Origin: Thaumasiovibrio subtropicus
GTDB taxonomy: Bacteria; Pseudomonadota; Gammaproteobacteria; Enterobacterales; Vibrionaceae
Assembly (NCBI RefSeq): GCF_019703835.1
Contig: NZ_AP023054.1
Coordinates: 3,471,580-3,535,579 of the forward strand
DNA: 64,000 nucleotides
Reading direction: 5' to 3'
Part shown: one piece after another, positions 35,216 through 45,606 of the stretch
Layout: each line of letters begins with the position of its first letter
Numbering within the stretch: position 1 is the stretch's first letter
Made by a program: the position numbers and the translations under genes
Notes under the pieces: generated by a model
What the model was told of the DNA's origin: nothing
Databases searched by the model: none
The model's input: the letters and a program-made list of their open reading frames with translations, nothing else

Positions 35216-36037
35216 TTATCCTTGAATCTTGTTTTGAATGAGATGGGCAAGGCCATCACTATTGTTATCTGTTGTAGAGACGAGACGGGCATGCGACTTT
35301 ACCCAATCATCGGCATTGGGCATGGCGACACCTAAGCCAGCATACTTAAGCATGGAGATATCGTTATGGTTATCCCCAACTGCCATCACATGATTGGCGT
35401 GGTAACCGAGTTCTGCAACATACTCTGCGAGTCTCTGTCCTTTACTGTTACCTTTCGCGGCAAAATCAATGCGGTTGGACCAAGAACGTTCACCATTGAA
35501 GGTCGCTTTGACCCACGGGTGCTGTTGAAGCCGTTCGACGGAGCTCGGCAAGCCTTCTACCACAAATTTCCAAACATGCTCTGCTTGACTGGCCGTATCC
35601 GAGAAAGAGTTAACTTTGTAGATTTTCGGTTGTTGTTCGCCAGGATTTGCGTGAGCCCATTTCTCTAATGCTTCCATGTAGTGAATGGGATTAAAGTGGG
35701 AGTACGTCATAGCATCAGTGATATACATCACCATCTTGACCTGAAACTCTTTTGCCAAAGCAATGAAGTTCAACGCATCTTGTTTTTTAATCGCATTGTG
35801 AGTGATCACCTGCTCGTTTTGATAGTCGTACACATAGGTACCGTTGCAGCAGATGATCGGCGTTGATAAACCCAACTCGTGGTAGTAGGGCCGCGCTGCA
35901 GTATGATGCCGTCCGGTGACAATCACGACATGACAACGGCGCTGTGCTTCTACGATCGCTCGCTTCACCTCGGGGTGAATGGTGTGATCGTCACTGAGCA
36001 CGGTACCATCAAGATCTAATGCGAGGACTTTATACAT
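35216..36037 (-). CDS. Cof-type HAD sugar phosphatase inside the ula operon
   Basis: The 273-residue class IIB HAD hydrolase has DLDGT at 8-12, VTGRHH, ICCNGTYVYDY, a Lys in NSKGQRL and GDNHNDISML. It resembles YidA/YwpJ. E. coli ula has no such gene; I recall a Cof-type gene at the same place in Vibrio ula operons. Its position, four to six bases from ulaF and ulaD, implies co-translation. It may clear a toxic sugar phosphate of the pathway. The substrate is unknown. Confidence 0.85.
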   Translation of the reverse strand: MYKVLALDLDGTVLSDDHTIHPEVKRAIVEAQRRCHVVIVTGRHHTAARPYYHELGLSTPIICCNGTYVYDYQNEQVITHNAIKKQDALNFIALAKEFQVKMVMYITDAMTYSHFNPIHYMEALEKWAHANPGEQQPKIYKVNSFSDTASQAEHVWKFVVEGLPSSVERLQQHPWVKATFNGERSWSNRIDFAAKGNSKGQRLAEYVAELGYHANHVMAVGDNHNDISMLKYAGLGVAMPNADDWVKSHARLVSTTDNNSDGLAHLIQNKIQG

Positions 36038-36043
36038 AGGCGA

Positions 36044-36736
36044 TTATCTCTGTCCGTAGTAGGCGTTCTCACCGTGCTTTCTGAGATAGTGTTTATCCGA
36101 AAGCTCCGGTTGAATCTTGATGCCACTGTTCAATGAACGTGTCGCAAGTGCCATCGCCGCCACCTCTTCCAATACCACCGCGTTGTGCACCGCATCGGTT
36201 GCATTTTTTCCCCATGAAAACGGCGCATGTCCCGCCACAATCACACTCGGTACGGCCATGGGCGCGATTTTTCTCACACGAAACTCATCCACAATGACCC
36301 GTCCCGTATTCTGCTCATAGTCCACCGCAATCTCTTGCTGAGAAAGCTTGCGTGTGCAGGGGATATCGCCATAGAAATAGTCGGCATGAGTGGTGCCTAG
36401 CGCAGGAATATCGATGCCGGCTTGTGCCCAAATCGTCGCACTGCGTGAGTGGGTATGTACCACGCCACCCACCTCGGAGAAGGCTTTATAAATCTCCAGA
36501 TGAGTCGCCGTATCACTGGACGGATTGAGATCTCCCTCAACGACTTGGCCATCAAGATCGACAACCACCATCTGCTCAACCCGCATGTTGTCGTACTCAA
36601 CCCCCGAGGGTTTAATCGCAATCACGCCGAGCTGGCGATCAATTTCAGACACATTGCCCCAAGTGAAGGTCACTAAACCGAACTTGGGCAAGGCAAGGTT
36701 CGCGTCAAGCACACGCTGCTTTAAAGCTTGATACAT
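36044..36736 (-). CDS. ulaF: L-ribulose-5-phosphate 4-epimerase
   Basis: This 230-residue class II aldolase-fold enzyme converts L-ribulose 5-phosphate to D-xylulose 5-phosphate, the exit to the pentose phosphate pathway. The zinc site is visible in [22 protein letters not shown] and AGHAPFSWG. The C terminus carries [15 protein letters not shown], typical of AraD/UlaF/SgbE. No arabinose gene is nearby, and context fixes it as UlaF. TAGGAGG precedes the ATG. Confidence 0.93.
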   Translation of the reverse strand: MYQALKQRVLDANLALPKFGLVTFTWGNVSEIDRQLGVIAIKPSGVEYDNMRVEQMVVVDLDGQVVEGDLNPSSDTATHLEIYKAFSEVGGVVHTHSRSATIWAQAGIDIPALGTTHADYFYGDIPCTRKLSQQEIAVDYEQNTGRVIVDEFRVRKIAPMAVPSVIVAGHAPFSWGKNATDAVHNAVVLEEVAAMALATRSLNSGIKIQPELSDKHYLRKHGENAYYGQR

Positions 36737-36745
36737 GCTGTCCTC

Positions 36746-37222
36746 CTAAGCGACTTCAGCTAAGGCTTCATCAATCACCGCATACACATCTTGTACTGAA
36801 CGACAGCGACGCAGCTTATTGAGATCGACACCCGTCTCACTGTCCTCGTCATCGAGTACTTGCGTCACCTCCATCAAACCTTCCATATGCTCATCAGAGG
36901 TACTGCCCGCCAGCGTAATGAGTACATCAACCGGCTCATCTTCCCCCTCAAAGTAGACAGGAGTTTCTAGGGTAACGAGCGCAAATGCAGTACGCACAAC
37001 ACCATCTTCTGGGCGCGCATGTGGCAACGCCAAACTCGGCGCAATGCAGATGTAGGGGCCAAGTTTTTCAACGCTGCTAATAATCGCGTCATGATAAGCA
37101 GGCGTAATCGCGCCAGATTCAATCAACATGTCCGTACCGATTTTGATCGCCTCTCGCCAATTGCCAGCACGTGCTTGGAGCTTAATCGAGTAGTTATCCG
37201 TCAGTGATTTTTTCAGTCCCAT
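36746..37222 (-). CDS. ulaC: PTS ascorbate transporter EIIA
   Basis: The 158-residue EIIA of the mannitol/fructose-like class receives phosphate from HPr on the His in SLALPHARPEDG and passes it to the EIIB part of the transporter encoded next to it. The first 20 residues (GLKKSLTDNYSIKL) are as in UlaC. GAGGAACTG precedes the ATG. There are 65 bp between ulaAB and ulaC. Confidence 0.92.
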   Translation of the reverse strand: MGLKKSLTDNYSIKLQARAGNWREAIKIGTDMLIESGAITPAYHDAIISSVEKLGPYICIAPSLALPHARPEDGVVRTAFALVTLETPVYFEGEDEPVDVLITLAGSTSDEHMEGLMEVTQVLDDEDSETGVDLNKLRRCRSVQDVYAVIDEALAEVA

Positions 37223-37287
37223 GATTCAGTTCCTCGTGAGGTACCACTGTCGCGGCACCTGTTTTTATCGTGTGTAGGGTCAGTCAG

Positions 37288-39039
37288 TTAGGCGAAGTTT
37301 TTCTTGATGATGTCGAGTAGCTCATCACCAAACGAGTTCGGGTTGAGCATGTTCTGGACACCCAGCACATATTTCCCCTCCCCCGGATCCATCTCCGCCG
37401 ATAGGTGTTTAGACGAAACAATAATGTCGGTCGTTGCCAGCTTCGATTTGTAATCCGAGACCGCACAAGAATCCATGACATGCGGAATACCTTTCTTCTC
37501 GAGGTATTTGCCGATTTTCATTTTCATCATCATGGAAGAGCCTTGACCATTGCCGCAGACAGCGAGGATGCCCACCGGTCTGACGCCATCGCTCATCTCA
37601 ATGGCTTGCTTCACTGCTTCGATCACTTCAGGCTCATCGGTTTGCACCACTTCACCTTGCCTATCTTCTTCTTCTCGCAGTTGTTTCGATGCAAAGAACA
37701 TGTAAACAGCGGAAAGGCCAAGTAACACAAAGAAGAAAGCTTGTGAGGCAGAAAGGCCTTGCATGATTGGCGGGAAGACCAATGCCCAATCTGCCATCCC
37801 CATCCAACCGCTGAACTCCGCGCCTTGCTGGCTAAGGATATGGATCGCCCATGCCGAGCCGACCACTTCAATAATCCCCATCACGAAACAGATTTTCATT
37901 ACCGCGCGCCAACCACCAAAGTGGTTTGCGAACACGCCAATGGTGGCATTCGAGAAAAACATCGGAATAAAGCCGGGGATAATCATGATAGGTGCATCAA
38001 ACGCCAGCATCGCAAGGACAGCAACAAACTGACCGATCGCGCCCCACATAAAACCGAATACCATGGCATTGGGTGAGAACGCATAAATAGCGGCACAGTC
38101 AATCGCCAACACAGCATTGGGGATCACGCGCTCGGAAATACCTTTAAAGGCCTCTGACAGCTCCGCAACAAACATCCGCACACCTGTCACAATGACTTGA
38201 ATCGCGACCGCAAACTTCAAGCCAGTCTCAAAAATATAGATAGACCAGTGTGTATTACCCGCCATTGACTGCAGGTTTTCTAAGCCAAACGAGAGCAAGA
38301 TGATGCCAAAAAATACCGTCATGACGATGGCGGTCGCCGCAATACTGTCGTGGAAAATGTGTAGCCATTTGGGGAGTTCTAACTGATCAACACTCTCGTT
38401 TTTATCGCCGAGCTTTGGCGCAACTTTGGTCGCAATCCAAGACGCGACTTGTTGCTGGTGGCCAATTGAGAAGCCCGCACCACCCGTCACTTCCTCGGTT
38501 GGCTTAAACATAATGTTGGCGGAGATCCCCCAATAGAGCGCCATCAAAATCGCAGAGTAGAGAATGGTTTCCCACATGCCCGCGCCCAACACAAAGTAGA
38601 ACACCGCAATCAATCCCGCTTGCTGGAACATGATGTGCCCCGTCAGCATGATGGTACGAATCCCGGTATAACGACGGAACAAGACCAAAACAATGTTGAT
38701 CGCTAAGGCAAGAAGCACTGCATATCCGACCCATGAGTAGTTATCCCCCATGGTTTCCATGGTCGCCATCATTGAGGTATAGGGATCGATCACTGACCCC
38801 GTCAGACCATGAAACTCAGATAATTTAGAAATGACAGGCTTGAAGCCAGCAACCAGGGTCCCCGCCCCGACTTGCACTAACATAAAGCCAACGATTGTTT
38901 TTATAGAACCTTTTAGGATGGTGGTTGCGTCTCTTCTAAGAAGCCAATAGCCGATGAAGGTTACTAAACCCAGCAGTAGCGGGGCTTTGGTCATCACTTG
39001 GCTGTAAAATATATAGAAGATGTCGTAAAGGAACTCCAT
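37288..39039 (-). CDS. ulaA: PTS ascorbate transporter EIICB fusion
   Basis: The 583-residue protein joins UlaA (EIIC, about 1-460, multiple helices) to a C-terminal EIIB domain (about 485-583). The EIIB phospho-cysteine lies in [22 protein letters not shown]. coli has separate ulaA and ulaB, so a fused protein covers both jobs here. PTS uptake delivers L-ascorbate 6-phosphate to UlaG. The start [12 protein letters not shown] is preceded by AGGGGTAAAG. It opens the minus-strand operon from the divergent ulaR region. Confidence 0.93.
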   Translation of the reverse strand: MEFLYDIFYIFYSQVMTKAPLLLGLVTFIGYWLLRRDATTILKGSIKTIVGFMLVQVGAGTLVAGFKPVISKLSEFHGLTGSVIDPYTSMMATMETMGDNYSWVGYAVLLALAINIVLVLFRRYTGIRTIMLTGHIMFQQAGLIAVFYFVLGAGMWETILYSAILMALYWGISANIMFKPTEEVTGGAGFSIGHQQQVASWIATKVAPKLGDKNESVDQLELPKWLHIFHDSIAATAIVMTVFFGIILLSFGLENLQSMAGNTHWSIYIFETGLKFAVAIQVIVTGVRMFVAELSEAFKGISERVIPNAVLAIDCAAIYAFSPNAMVFGFMWGAIGQFVAVLAMLAFDAPIMIIPGFIPMFFSNATIGVFANHFGGWRAVMKICFVMGIIEVVGSAWAIHILSQQGAEFSGWMGMADWALVFPPIMQGLSASQAFFFVLLGLSAVYMFFASKQLREEEDRQGEVVQTDEPEVIEAVKQAIEMSDGVRPVGILAVCGNGQGSSMMMKMKIGKYLEKKGIPHVMDSCAVSDYKSKLATTDIIVSSKHLSAEMDPGEGKYVLGVQNMLNPNSFGDELLDIIKKNFA

Positions 39040-39140
39040 ATCTTTACCCCTAGGTTGATTGTTTTCACGTGTAGGTCAGAGTGATTTCATTTTTTATGAC
39101 AGAAATCTACTCAGCATTTGCTCACGAGAAAAACCTTAGC

Positions 39141-39175
39141 AATCACAAGTAATCATTCAATGCTCACTTGTGATT
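39141..39175. promoter_or_regulatory. inverted repeat in the ulaA-ulaR intergenic region
   Basis: AATCACAAGT (39141-39150) and ACTTGTGATT (39166-39175) form a perfect 10-bp inverted repeat with a 15-bp spacer, 102 bp upstream of ulaA. The 391-bp gap (39040-39430) is AT-rich and contains related AGTAATCA words near 39149 and 39368. It is a reasonable operator for UlaR or a looped pair of half sites. I cannot confirm a match to a published UlaR consensus. Confidence 0.5.
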
Positions 39176-39184
39176 ATTTTGACA
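39169..39184. promoter_or_regulatory. CRP-like site for the ula operon
   Basis: TGTGA-N6-TGACA overlaps the right arm of the inverted repeat and matches the CRP consensus at nine of ten positions. A second weaker match (TGATA-N6-TCACA) is at 39219-39234. CRP activation of ula is established in E. coli. Confidence 0.5.
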
Positions 39185-39430
39185 TCAGTCAATTTTGACG
39201 AAAATTTATCCTCATTATTGATACCTTTATCACATAAATCACGTCACCACCCTTCATAGCCAATTAAAATCAACGACTTACATTAAATCACAATTCAAAG
39301 TGTATTTTTGTCATTGGAATGTTTGACTTTCTCTTGGCTGAAACATAGAATCAAAACAAATCAAAAGTAATCACCAAATAATCACTACAACGAATCATGG
39401 TGATAACATCCTTTCTAAAAGGTGATAGAG

Positions 39431-40186
39431 ATGAATGAAGTACAGCGACATAGCGGCATCTTATCGTTACTGGAAGAGAACCAGACGATCAATGTGGCGC
39501 ATATCATTGAGCATTTCGACGTGTCCCCAGCAACTGCGCGTCGTGATATTTCCAAGTTAGATGAACTCGGCAAGCTACGTAAGATCCGTAACGGTGCAGA
39601 ACGGATTGAGATGAAGAAAAAGAAGTGGACGCCACTTAATATCAACAGCACCGAGCATTACGAAGAGAAAACCCAGATTGCTTTAAAAGCCGCGGCACTT
39701 TGTGCGCCGGGCGACAGTGTCGTCATCAACTGCGGATCTACCGCCTTCCTACTCGGCCAAAAATTGTGCGGGCAAGATGTACAGATAGTCACTAACTACT
39801 TTCCGCTGGCGAGCTATTTGATTAATGAAGACCACGACGATGTCATTATCATTGGCGGTCAATACAATCGTGCGCAGAACATCTTTCTTAACCCCGCCCC
39901 CAACTCGCTTGGCGGCTATGCGGGTAACTGGATGTTCACGTCCGGAAAGGGCCTGACCGAAGCCGGCCTCTATAAGGCCGATATGCTGACGGCAGTTGCT
40001 GAACAGCAAATGTTAGAGCAGATAGATAAGCTGGTCGTGGTCGTCGATAGCTCAAAAGTGGGGCAGCGTACCGGGATGCTATTTTGTCCAGCACGCAAAA
40101 TAGACATCTTGATCACCGGCAAAGACGCTGACCAAGACGTCATTCACGCCATAGAGGCACAGGGCACCCAAGTTATCCTCGTATAA
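39431..40186 (+). CDS. ulaR: ascorbate operon repressor, DeoR family
   Basis: The 251-residue repressor has an N-terminal DeoR-type HTH (VSPATARRDISKLDELGKL) and a DeoR C-terminal sugar-phosphate domain (CAPGDSVVINCGSTAFLLG, VDSSKVG). UlaR represses ulaA-F and ulaG and is released by L-ascorbate 6-phosphate. ATG at 39431 is preferred over an upstream in-frame start because GGTGA lies five bases before it. It is divergent from ulaAB and is followed by ulaG on the same strand. Confidence 0.92.
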   Translation: MNEVQRHSGILSLLEENQTINVAHIIEHFDVSPATARRDISKLDELGKLRKIRNGAERIEMKKKKWTPLNINSTEHYEEKTQIALKAAALCAPGDSVVINCGSTAFLLGQKLCGQDVQIVTNYFPLASYLINEDHDDVIIIGGQYNRAQNIFLNPAPNSLGGYAGNWMFTSGKGLTEAGLYKADMLTAVAEQQMLEQIDKLVVVVDSSKVGQRTGMLFCPARKIDILITGKDADQDVIHAIEAQGTQVILV

Positions 40187-40236
40187 CGCCCACCTCTCAG
40201 AAACAAGAACCTTTCGCTCAGTGCCTCTTCCTGATA

Positions 40237-41365
<1,129 letters not shown>

Positions 41366-41566
41366 GCGCTATGCATTGCTCACCACGGTGGTCGGCCCTT
41401 CGGGGTCAACTGCCGTGTTTCCTCACCCTCATCGCCCCAACATTCCACTACTTATACGCACCATTGCACAATAATCCATCAAACAATATACAAGACGCAA
41501 TACAATATGGTGGCAAACCATTCATATCATGTACAATTGCAATGACTTTCTTATCAATTGCGTTTC

Positions 41567-42688
41567 ATGAAATCAACATCGCTACTCTTTTATCGTTGGC
41601 ACCAACTCTCCGCTATGGAGCGCTTTAGTCTGTTACATCGACTCAAACGAGCTGATCGCCAAAAGTTTCAAAGCCTTGTGGCGCTACTAAGCGCGGATAA
41701 AGAGAACTTTACTGACCTCTTACAGCAAAGTGTGCTGGAAAAGGCACCCGCACCCAACTGGCTCAATCAACAGTGGGATAAATACCGCTTAGTGGAGCAT
41801 CTCGGTGAAGGCGGGATGGGCAGTGTGTATCTTGGAGAACGCTGCGACAACGTGTTCTCTCAACAGGTTGCGATCAAAATCTATCATCGCCATCTCTACT
41901 CACTGTTGCAGGCTGATGTGTTGTTTGGCGAAGCGGAAATTCTCTCTCGCCTCCACCATCCGGCGATTTCCGATATTATCGATGCTGGGGAGTTCAATGG
42001 CTATATCTATCTCTGCACCCGCTATGTAAGAGGAATCAGCTTGCAGCAGTGGCAACAAAAGCAACCGCTCAAACCACGCCAAGCCATGCTGTTATTTTCC
42101 GATATAGTTGACGCTATTGCCCATGCTCACCAACATGGCGTTGTCCATGGGGATATAAAACCGGAAAACATCTTGATAGATGCCCAACGCCGCCCAACCT
42201 TGATCGACTTTAATCTCACTCAAGCCATCCAGTCACGTACCCCATCCCCCCTATTAGCCTGTACCTCCGATTTTGCCGATGTGGATGACTGTAAAAAGCG
42301 TGGGCTGACCCAAGAAAATGACCTCTATGCGCTCGGCAAGTTGCTGCTTTGGTTACGTGCAGGCAGTGCGGCTAACAAGTTTGCCAAGCGTATACTGGAT
42401 GGCGACTTTGTTGATATTCAACAACTTCAACGGGCATTGCGACGGCACAGTCACTATCCGCGGCTTGGCATCATCGCACTCATTTTGGCTTCACTGACGT
42501 CATTCAGTGCTGGTGCACTCTACTTTCATGAACAGCATACGGCATGTGAAGACGCGCTGGTCGACTACTTCATTGCCCAGCAAAGCGCTAACACCGATCA
42601 GGCAAATAAACATATTGCGATGCAAACCTTAGCAGCGTGCGAAGTCGACATGCTCTGGCAGCACGTACTCAGTGAGACACTCCCCTAA
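41567..42688 (+). CDS. membrane Ser/Thr kinase (PknT-like) paired with an ECF sigma factor
   Basis: The 373-residue protein has an N-terminal 70-residue helical part, a Hanks-type kinase domain (about 73-285), one membrane helix (about 300-320) and a 53-residue periplasmic tail with two cysteines. The glycine loop GEGGMG is at 80-85 and the ATP lysine Lys104 is in VAIKIY. The catalytic loop reads HGDIKPEN (194-201, not HRD). DFG reads DFN (214-216), and no APE motif follows. Asp196 and Asn201 remain, so activity is possible. Its last base overlaps the sigma ATG. Start choice is weakly supported, with no ribosome-binding site. Confidence 0.82.
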   Translation: MKSTSLLFYRWHQLSAMERFSLLHRLKRADRQKFQSLVALLSADKENFTDLLQQSVLEKAPAPNWLNQQWDKYRLVEHLGEGGMGSVYLGERCDNVFSQQVAIKIYHRHLYSLLQADVLFGEAEILSRLHHPAISDIIDAGEFNGYIYLCTRYVRGISLQQWQQKQPLKPRQAMLLFSDIVDAIAHAHQHGVVHGDIKPENILIDAQRRPTLIDFNLTQAIQSRTPSPLLACTSDFADVDDCKKRGLTQENDLYALGKLLLWLRAGSAANKFAKRILDGDFVDIQQLQRALRRHSHYPRLGIIALILASLTSFSAGALYFHEQHTACEDALVDYFIAQQSANTDQANKHIAMQTLAACEVDMLWQHVLSETLP

Positions 42689-43251
42689 TGCCGCCTTTAA
42701 CCCACTTTATTCAACGGTCCCAGCGCGGTGACAGCAACGCCGAGCATGATCTATACCAACACGCTTATCTGCGTTTACATGCGATAGCGCAGCAAGCGCG
42801 ACAACGGGTAAAGACCCGCTTTGGATCAGACAATCCTGTCAGCAACGACTGCTCACAACACACCACAACCTTAGTGCATGATGCTTATCTCAAATTGCGC
42901 AGTCACACGAGCGTCAGCAATCAGCGCGAATATTTCCGGTTAGCCGCCAAGGTGATGCGGCAACTGCTCATTGATAATGCGCGCCAATGGCAAGCCGTTA
43001 AACGTCAAGCCGATATTACCGTCCACGATGAAATCTGCAGTGGTATCGCTTACCAACACATTGATGCTTGCTTCGCCCACTTTGAAAAACGCTACCCTCG
43101 TCAAAGCGAAATCGCCCAACTGCGCTACTTAGCGGGACTCAGCATTGCTGAGATCAGTGAGCTGCTTTGCCTCAGTGAAAGCACAATTGAAAAAGATATT
43201 CGCTTTGCGCGTTGCTGGCTTGTCAAGCACATTCACAATTCGGATAACTGA
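42688..43251 (+). CDS. ECF sigma factor, kinase-linked (ECF43/TIGR02999-like)
   Basis: The 187-residue protein has a sigma-2 region with HTTTLVHDAYLKL at about 58-70 and a sigma-4 HTH (LAGLSIAEISELLCLSESTIEKDIRFAR) at about 148-175. TTxLVHxAYLKL is the signature of the ECF group found beside Ser/Thr kinases. In Vibrio parahaemolyticus the relative EcfP is activated when kinase PknT phosphorylates a threonine in sigma-2. Thr59, Thr60 and Thr61 are candidate targets here. The ATG overlaps the kinase stop (TAATG), so translation is coupled. No anti-sigma gene is present. Confidence 0.85.
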   Translation: MPPLTHFIQRSQRGDSNAEHDLYQHAYLRLHAIAQQARQRVKTRFGSDNPVSNDCSQHTTTLVHDAYLKLRSHTSVSNQREYFRLAAKVMRQLLIDNARQWQAVKRQADITVHDEICSGIAYQHIDACFAHFEKRYPRQSEIAQLRYLAGLSIAEISELLCLSESTIEKDIRFARCWLVKHIHNSDN

Positions 43252-43266
43252 CGCACAATAATTTAC

Positions 43267-43293
43267 GGAAACTGAACGCTTTTACGTGTCTTT
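43267..43293 (+). promoter_or_regulatory. possible ECF-type promoter of the lipoprotein gene
   Basis: GGAAAC at 43267-43272 resembles an ECF -35 element. A 16-base spacer is followed by TCTTT near 43289. It lies about 125 bp upstream of the lipoprotein ATG and just after the sigma gene. This is pattern-level evidence only. Confidence 0.25.
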
Positions 43294-43325
43294 TAATCTC
43301 TTTTCGCGACGTCACAATACCCTTG

Positions 43326-43349
43326 CCGAGGGAAGGTGTTCCCCCTCGG
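43326..43349 (+). other. leader hairpin upstream of the lipoprotein gene
   Basis: CCGAGGGAA (43326-43334) pairs with TTCCCCCTCGG (43339-43349) with one bulged C and a GGTG loop. A weaker ACCTG/CAGGT pair follows at about 43360-43384. No T run is present, so it may be a leader structure or a processing site rather than a terminator of the sigma gene. Confidence 0.4.
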
Positions 43350-43415
43350 TCCTCTGACACACCTGTTCTCCCCCGATCAGGTAGAGAAATCAAATAAAAT
43401 CAAAATGGATAAATA

Positions 43416-45554
43416 ATGAAACAGACCAGCTTTTTAGCAATGTCCGTTGCGCTAGCACTTACTGGTTGTGGTGGTTCTTCTGGTGGCGACACCACAACCC
43501 CACCTGTCGCCAAAACGTTTTCAGTCACCGCCATTGATGGCTATCTGCATAAAGCAGAAGTCGCGGTGGGTGATCTCTGTGAAACGCGCATTGGCTTGAC
43601 CGATACTAACGGCAACATCGACATTCCTGTCGCTCACCAAGGTAAGAAAATTTGTGTGTCCGCGACACAAGGTGAAACTGTCGACATGAGCCGCGGTATC
43701 GTTGAAAAGAGTTTCAACCTTGATGCCCCAGCAGGTTCTGACATTGTTAGCCCAATGACCAACATGGTTGCTGCCAAGATGGCAGCGGATAAGACCCTGA
43801 CAGAAGCACAAGCCAAACAGCAAGTTTCTGAACAGTTCACTGCGCTTAATGTGACTGAAGATGAGCTCTTTGGTGACTACATCGCCGACGCCTCAGCCGG
43901 TGACAAAGAAGCGCAAGCGCTGGTCTCTATTGGTGAAACTCTGGTTGATAACAGCGAACTCGATGTTGAAAAGCAGCTCGCTGCCTCTAAATCTCTGGCC
44001 GAGACCACCAGCAAGATGATTGAAGATGGCGATGATTTAGAAGACTTCTCTCCTATCATCGAAGCCGCAGAAGACGACTCCATCACTGTGGTCGCGAATC
44101 ATCGTCCGCACGTGGCGCTAGACGCACCGTTGAAAGACGTCGACATCGTGCTGGGTGATGCCTTCCCTGATCATAACGCTATTGGTTATTTCGCCGATAA
44201 AGATGGTGATCAGCTCACACTGAGCATCGCTTACGAAGATGGCGAAGCCAAAGGGCTGCGTTTTGAAAACAACATCCTAACGGGCACACCAACCCAATCC
44301 GGTGAGTTTGATATCCACTTCTATGCGACCGATGCGCATGGCGCGCGCTCATACCCTGTTGAGCTCGAACTCACGGTCACTTCGCCAAACCAACCACCGG
44401 TCGTTGTTGAAGACGAACGTAAGGTGATCCTTGCTCAACTTGAGCAACTTGACGCTACGCAAGGCGAAGACCTCAATGCAGACATCGATATCAGCAACCT
44501 CTTTGATGATGCTGATGACGACGAGTTGAAGATCGCGGTCACCGCAGACATTCCTGGCGTGACTGCCGCTATCACAGATGATGCGTTAGTGCTAAAAGGT
44601 CAACCTACTGGCCACGGTAACTTCACCATCACACTCACTGCACAAGATGGTGTCAACACAGAAGAGGCCACCACGGCATTCACACTAGCGGTTGCTAAAG
44701 CGCAAGTGCCGACCACGCACCCACTTGAGAACAAGACATGGTACTCATTAGAGTGGGGCAGTGATGACGGCGACGAAGGCACCCGTGATTACACTCGCGT
44801 TTGGTGTGATGCAACCCGCCTGGAAAAGGGTGAAATCTTCTTTGTCGAGCGTCAGCCAAGCCACCGCACTCAGTGTAGTGATGCCAACATGCAGAAGCTG
44901 GGCACTTATAAGATCGATGCTTCAGGTGCTATCGTGGCGACCATCGAGTTTGAAGAAGATGGTGAGCAACTCAAAGAAACGGTGAATATTACGCAACAGC
45001 AAACTGGCCATAGTGTGGCAGAGGGTGCGCAAACCATTCTGTTTGACACGGGTGAAGACACCGCAGAACGTTACACTTGGTTTGCTAACGCAGCAGATGC
45101 AGAGCGCCATCTGAAAATCCGTTCGGATGACTCATCAGAAGATCGTATGCTGCCATTCATTCTTCCTGCCGACGAGTCTGACACCTTCATGCTAGGTTCA
45201 CTGTCTGTGCAAATGAGTGAGCGTACTCACCCAAATGACAATGGCAAACATGATGTTGATTTGTTCTTCGATCCTGCTGAAGGCAACACCTTCCAGTGTG
45301 CTGAACTGCTAGAGTTCTACAAGTCTGCGGAACTGACGGGCCCAGGCATCGGTAACTTCTGGTTTGATCTGAACAAAGACAACTGTAACGACGTAGAAGG
45401 CACCAGTGCTGGCATCGACTTTGATATCTATGAAGGTATTGAGAAAGGTGGCGTTTATAGCGTGATCGTCTATCCAAAAGAGCACTACAACGGCCAATTC
45501 GTTGAAGCCGTTAAGCTCAACGTGACGTGGACAGGTCAAGGTAATACTGAATAA
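43416..45554 (+). CDS. large Ig/cadherin-like surface lipoprotein
   Basis: The 712-residue lipoprotein has lipobox LTGC (Cys18) and a Gly/Ser/Thr linker. A carboxypeptidase-like fold may follow (AIDGYLHKAEVAVGDLC). A helical acidic region (about 100-225), two dystroglycan/cadherin-type Ig repeats (DKDGDQLTLSIAYEDGEAKGL and DADDDELKIAVTAD) and a C-terminal globular region with Cys pairs (about 430-705) come next. It is strongly acidic. It could bind calcium and act outside the cell. It follows the kinase-sigma pair on the same strand after 164 bp, which makes it a candidate target of that system. Family not recognised. Confidence 0.75.
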   Translation: MKQTSFLAMSVALALTGCGGSSGGDTTTPPVAKTFSVTAIDGYLHKAEVAVGDLCETRIGLTDTNGNIDIPVAHQGKKICVSATQGETVDMSRGIVEKSFNLDAPAGSDIVSPMTNMVAAKMAADKTLTEAQAKQQVSEQFTALNVTEDELFGDYIADASAGDKEAQALVSIGETLVDNSELDVEKQLAASKSLAETTSKMIEDGDDLEDFSPIIEAAEDDSITVVANHRPHVALDAPLKDVDIVLGDAFPDHNAIGYFADKDGDQLTLSIAYEDGEAKGLRFENNILTGTPTQSGEFDIHFYATDAHGARSYPVELELTVTSPNQPPVVVEDERKVILAQLEQLDATQGEDLNADIDISNLFDDADDDELKIAVTADIPGVTAAITDDALVLKGQPTGHGNFTITLTAQDGVNTEEATTAFTLAVAKAQVPTTHPLENKTWYSLEWGSDDGDEGTRDYTRVWCDATRLEKGEIFFVERQPSHRTQCSDANMQKLGTYKIDASGAIVATIEFEEDGEQLKETVNITQQQTGHSVAEGAQTILFDTGEDTAERYTWFANAADAERHLKIRSDDSSEDRMLPFILPADESDTFMLGSLSVQMSERTHPNDNGKHDVDLFFDPAEGNTFQCAELLEFYKSAELTGPGIGNFWFDLNKDNCNDVEGTSAGIDFDIYEGIEKGGVYSVIVYPKEHYNGQFVEAVKLNVTWTGQGNTE

Positions 45555-45580
45555 TCCCAATACCGACCACGCCGTAAAAC

Positions 45581-45604
45581 AAAGCCCAGCCTCTGCTGGG
45601 CTTT
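45581..45604. terminator. bidirectional terminator after the lipoprotein gene
   Basis: AAAGCCCAGC (45581-45590) pairs with GCTGGGCTTT (45595-45604) around CTCT. It serves the lipoprotein gene and the converging MATE gene. Confidence 0.85.
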
Positions 45605-45606
45605 TG

